DNA of 6,615 bases from Candidatus Marinamargulisbacteria bacterium SCGC AG-343-D04 (GTDB taxonomy: Bacteria; Margulisbacteria; Marinamargulisbacteria; GCA-2716485; GCA-002719695): NCBI GenBank assembly GCA_003265885.1, contig QFBQ01000058.1:1-6615 (forward strand), read 5' to 3'. This document shows positions 4,382 to 6,615 of the stretch, piece by piece (the first letter of the stretch is position 1; each line of letters begins with the position of its first letter). A program made the position numbers and the translations under genes. The notes beneath the pieces are model-generated. The model ran no database searches. It was given only the letters and a program-made list of their open reading frames with translations, and was not told the DNA's origin.

Positions 4382-6615
4382 GAAGATGTGGGTGTATGGA
4401 CCTTAGATATAAGTTCATTTAAATCAGATTTAGAAGACCCTAATGAACAGTTGTTTTGGCAAGTAAGTGATGATGATTCTTTGTTGAATGCAACTGTTGA
4501 AGGGACGTCAAATATTATTACATTAAATACCAAAGACAATGCATGGGGGACGACTCTTATCAATTTAACATTAACCGACTCAGATACAAATATTGACATA
4601 GCGGGCTATATTCCAAATCCATTATCAAGCTCAAAAGAAGTGGCTATTCAACTAAATCCAGTAAATGATGTTCCATCACTAAGTACAGCTAATATGAAGT
4701 CCTTGCTGACAAGTGATACAGATATAGCTATGGGAACAGATACACTTCAAGTAGAAGCAGAAGGATATTCTGACATTGGGTATGATCTTGATAATCGATC
4801 AAGCTCAGACTTAGGAGATGAATATGATTCCGGAAGAAATGGGGAATTGTCATTTACTCCGAATGATCAATATTACTCGTTTAAATGGTTTGCAAATGGA
4901 GAATTGCTAAAGTATACCCAAAATTCTACACAGAACATTGATACCCTTGTCATGCCAGAAGGACATGATGGGAAAGTGATTATGGTGGAAGCCTGGCCTA
5001 ATGATGGGGAAGACGACGGAGATGTGGTGACGCAATCTATGGTGGTAAATAATCGTCCCAATATGATTGATGCTTCACATGCTCTATTGGCACCCAGTCT
5101 TAATTACTATACCAACGAAGGTGAAGTAGACTTAGTATTTCCAATTGCGACAGATCTTGATGATGACGAGATCCATTATCGAGTAAGAGTATGGAAAGTG
5201 CCTAAGTGGGATGAAGAACCAACTGACACATCATTGGAGTCTTCAAGCTATGTTGACACACATTGGTTTTCATCATCTGAAATACAAGCTATTACAACCT
5301 CATTAAATAGTTTGGCTCATGGAACATACTTTTGGAAAGTCTGGACAGGAAATAAAATTCAAGAGTTTTATGATATAAAAGATCCTACATGGATAAACTA
5401 TTTTAATGTCGATTTGATTGATCCCTCTATCTCAGAATTTGGAGATGTTGTGAAATTGAGTGAGATTTCAGCAGAGTCTGTCATTCAAGATGCAGGAAAT
5501 AGACGGATGTTATACGGTAAAAAACCCAGTGATGTAGATGATGAATATCAGTATAGAATTATTTTATCTTGGGAAAATTCTCAAATAGATTCAGAAACAT
5601 TAGAAGAGGTAATTACCACAGATTCTGTGGTGGCGGTTCCCTATACAACAGCCCCTAATTGGGCGTATATGGTTGAATATCCTGAAGGTACGACGACCTA
5701 TAATATTTTATTAGAAGATTTGGCTACTAACATTATGACTTTAAATTACTTTGTCATTACTCAAGATTTAATTCCGCCAGTCCCTTTCGAGGTGTTTGGG
5801 GCTGTTCAGCCAAATTATGAACAGATTACCTCAAAAAATAAATACTATATTTCAGGAACAAAAGAGTCCGATTCAGGATTGTTTTTTCAAGGTTATAATA
5901 CACTTACAAAGGAGACTGAAGTCGCTCAAATAGTGGGCTTTACCAATTCCCCCTCATACTCTTTTTATATCTATCCTGAAAAACCAAGTGGAAATGTTTT
6001 CACGGCAGATAGAGCAGGAAATATACAGTCTCAAGGGACTCTAATGGACATTATATTTATGCAAACCCCCCCCAAGTTGATCACGCCAGGACTTAGTAGA
6101 ACATTGGTGAATGCTATGGAAAATGAAAGTGGACTCCTTAATTTTGGAATTTCTAGTGAACGAATAGAATCGGTAACGACGGTTTCATTAGAGTTTTCTT
6201 CAGATAGAGCATTATCAAGATATATTTTGAGAACAGACGATGGTCATATTATTGAAGAAGGAAATAACCTGGAGAAAAGCACTACAAAAAATATTACGTT
6301 TAAGGCTTACCGTTCATTTTTGGATGAAGGAATCAATGAAATCTCATTGTTGGGGTATGATGTTGTGAATAATGAAGTGTCAGAAAATTTTACATTAACA
6401 CTAAAGTCCGTTAATCCAAGTACGGAGATCATATCTAAAGCTCTTTTGGTTAATGTTCCCAGTAATACTGTAAGAAACTTAAATATATTTGGAAGACAGC
6501 AAGACAATGTCACTGTTTTTATTAATAATAACGCCACAGAATCGTATCCAGGTTCAGCTCAAACATGGTTTTATATTGATAATAGTTTTGATATTAGTAA
6601 TAACGATATAGAGAT
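4382..6615 (+). CDS. Giant Ig/cadherin-like repeat surface protein, both ends missing
   Basis: The frame is open for 744 codons from 4382 to the window end with no stop. It begins inside a cadherin-like repeat: EDVGVWTLDISSF, SDLEDPNEQLFWQVSD, and NPVNDVPS near 4655-4678, the usual linker after such a domain. Next is a domain with YYSFKWFANGELL and VMVEAWPNDGEDDGD (4676-5065). An FN3-like unit follows, with TNEGEVDLVFPIATDLDDDE and GTYFWKVWTG (5100-5400). Further beta-rich units with YNILLEDLA, GLFFQGYN and NEISLLGYD run to the end. Asp, Asn, Ser and Thr are abundant and Cys is absent, typical of secreted or surface adhesin-type proteins. The frame extends left to 4133 and has an ATG at 4199, but that part is antisense to the minus-strand fragment, lacks a ribosome binding site and shows no Ig character, so I do not include it. 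A cell-wall or type IX/type I sorting signal could lie beyond the window. Exact function is unknown. Confidence 0.8.
6066..6073 (+). repeat. C8 homopolymer inside the Ig-like gene
   Basis: Eight C in an otherwise AT-rich gene encode the end of Thr and then Pro-Pro (MQTPPK). The frame is intact at this length. Slippage by one base would frameshift the protein, so this is a possible, unproven phase-variation site. Confidence 0.5.

Noticed and set aside
4382..4599. N-terminal part of the 191-codon minus-strand ORF starting at 4599
   Set aside because: It is the complement of clear Ig/cadherin-like coding sequence, and its translation has no recognisable features.

Overview
This window looks like AT-rich chromosomal DNA from a Gram-negative (diderm) bacterium. 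It carries a complete tmRNA gene, two exported envelope-type proteins (a YceI-family protein and a DUF5777-like beta-barrel) with strong Shine-Dalgarno sites, and a very long extracellular Ig/cadherin-like protein. I cannot assign a phylum from the sequence alone. The first protein has a Ser/Thr/Gly-rich start like those seen in host-associated bacteria, but that is only an impression.

Layout. Positions 9-1637 (+) encode a 542-residue soluble, helical protein of unknown function, built from an internal duplication with a 30-bp tandem repeat in the linker. Positions 1714-2090 (-) are ssrA (tmRNA). It has a G3-U70 alanine acceptor stem, a T arm, pseudoknot stems and an 18-residue tag ending in LAA, with a possible promoter upstream and a weak terminator downstream. 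Positions 2227-3894 (+) are a tight three-gene cluster: a DUF2237 protein, a secreted YceI-like protein and a DUF5777-like outer-membrane beta-barrel. Spacings are 13 bp and then a 1-bp TAATG overlap. Shortly after comes a 25-codon ORF (3954-4031) with a good ribosome binding site and a signal-peptide-like sequence that stops abruptly.

The most unusual part is 4024-4382. The minus strand there encodes what reads like the C-terminal third or half of an unrelated protein, ending at a normal stop. At a T10 run (4372-4381) this coding sense ends. The plus strand then continues without a start codon in the middle of an Ig/cadherin-like repeat of a giant surface protein that stays open to the window end (744 codons, no stop). 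Two truncated genes therefore meet head to head at a homopolymer. G-over-C skew also changes between the left operon and the right gene. This is either a real rearrangement (inversion, insertion or deletion) or an assembly misjoin, and the sequence alone cannot decide.

How the genes may work together: ssrA is housekeeping ribosome rescue. YceI and DUF5777 proteins, as I recall, are often neighbours in diderm genomes and probably act in the periplasm and outer membrane. The Ig-like protein is probably surface or secreted and may have nothing to do with the operon.
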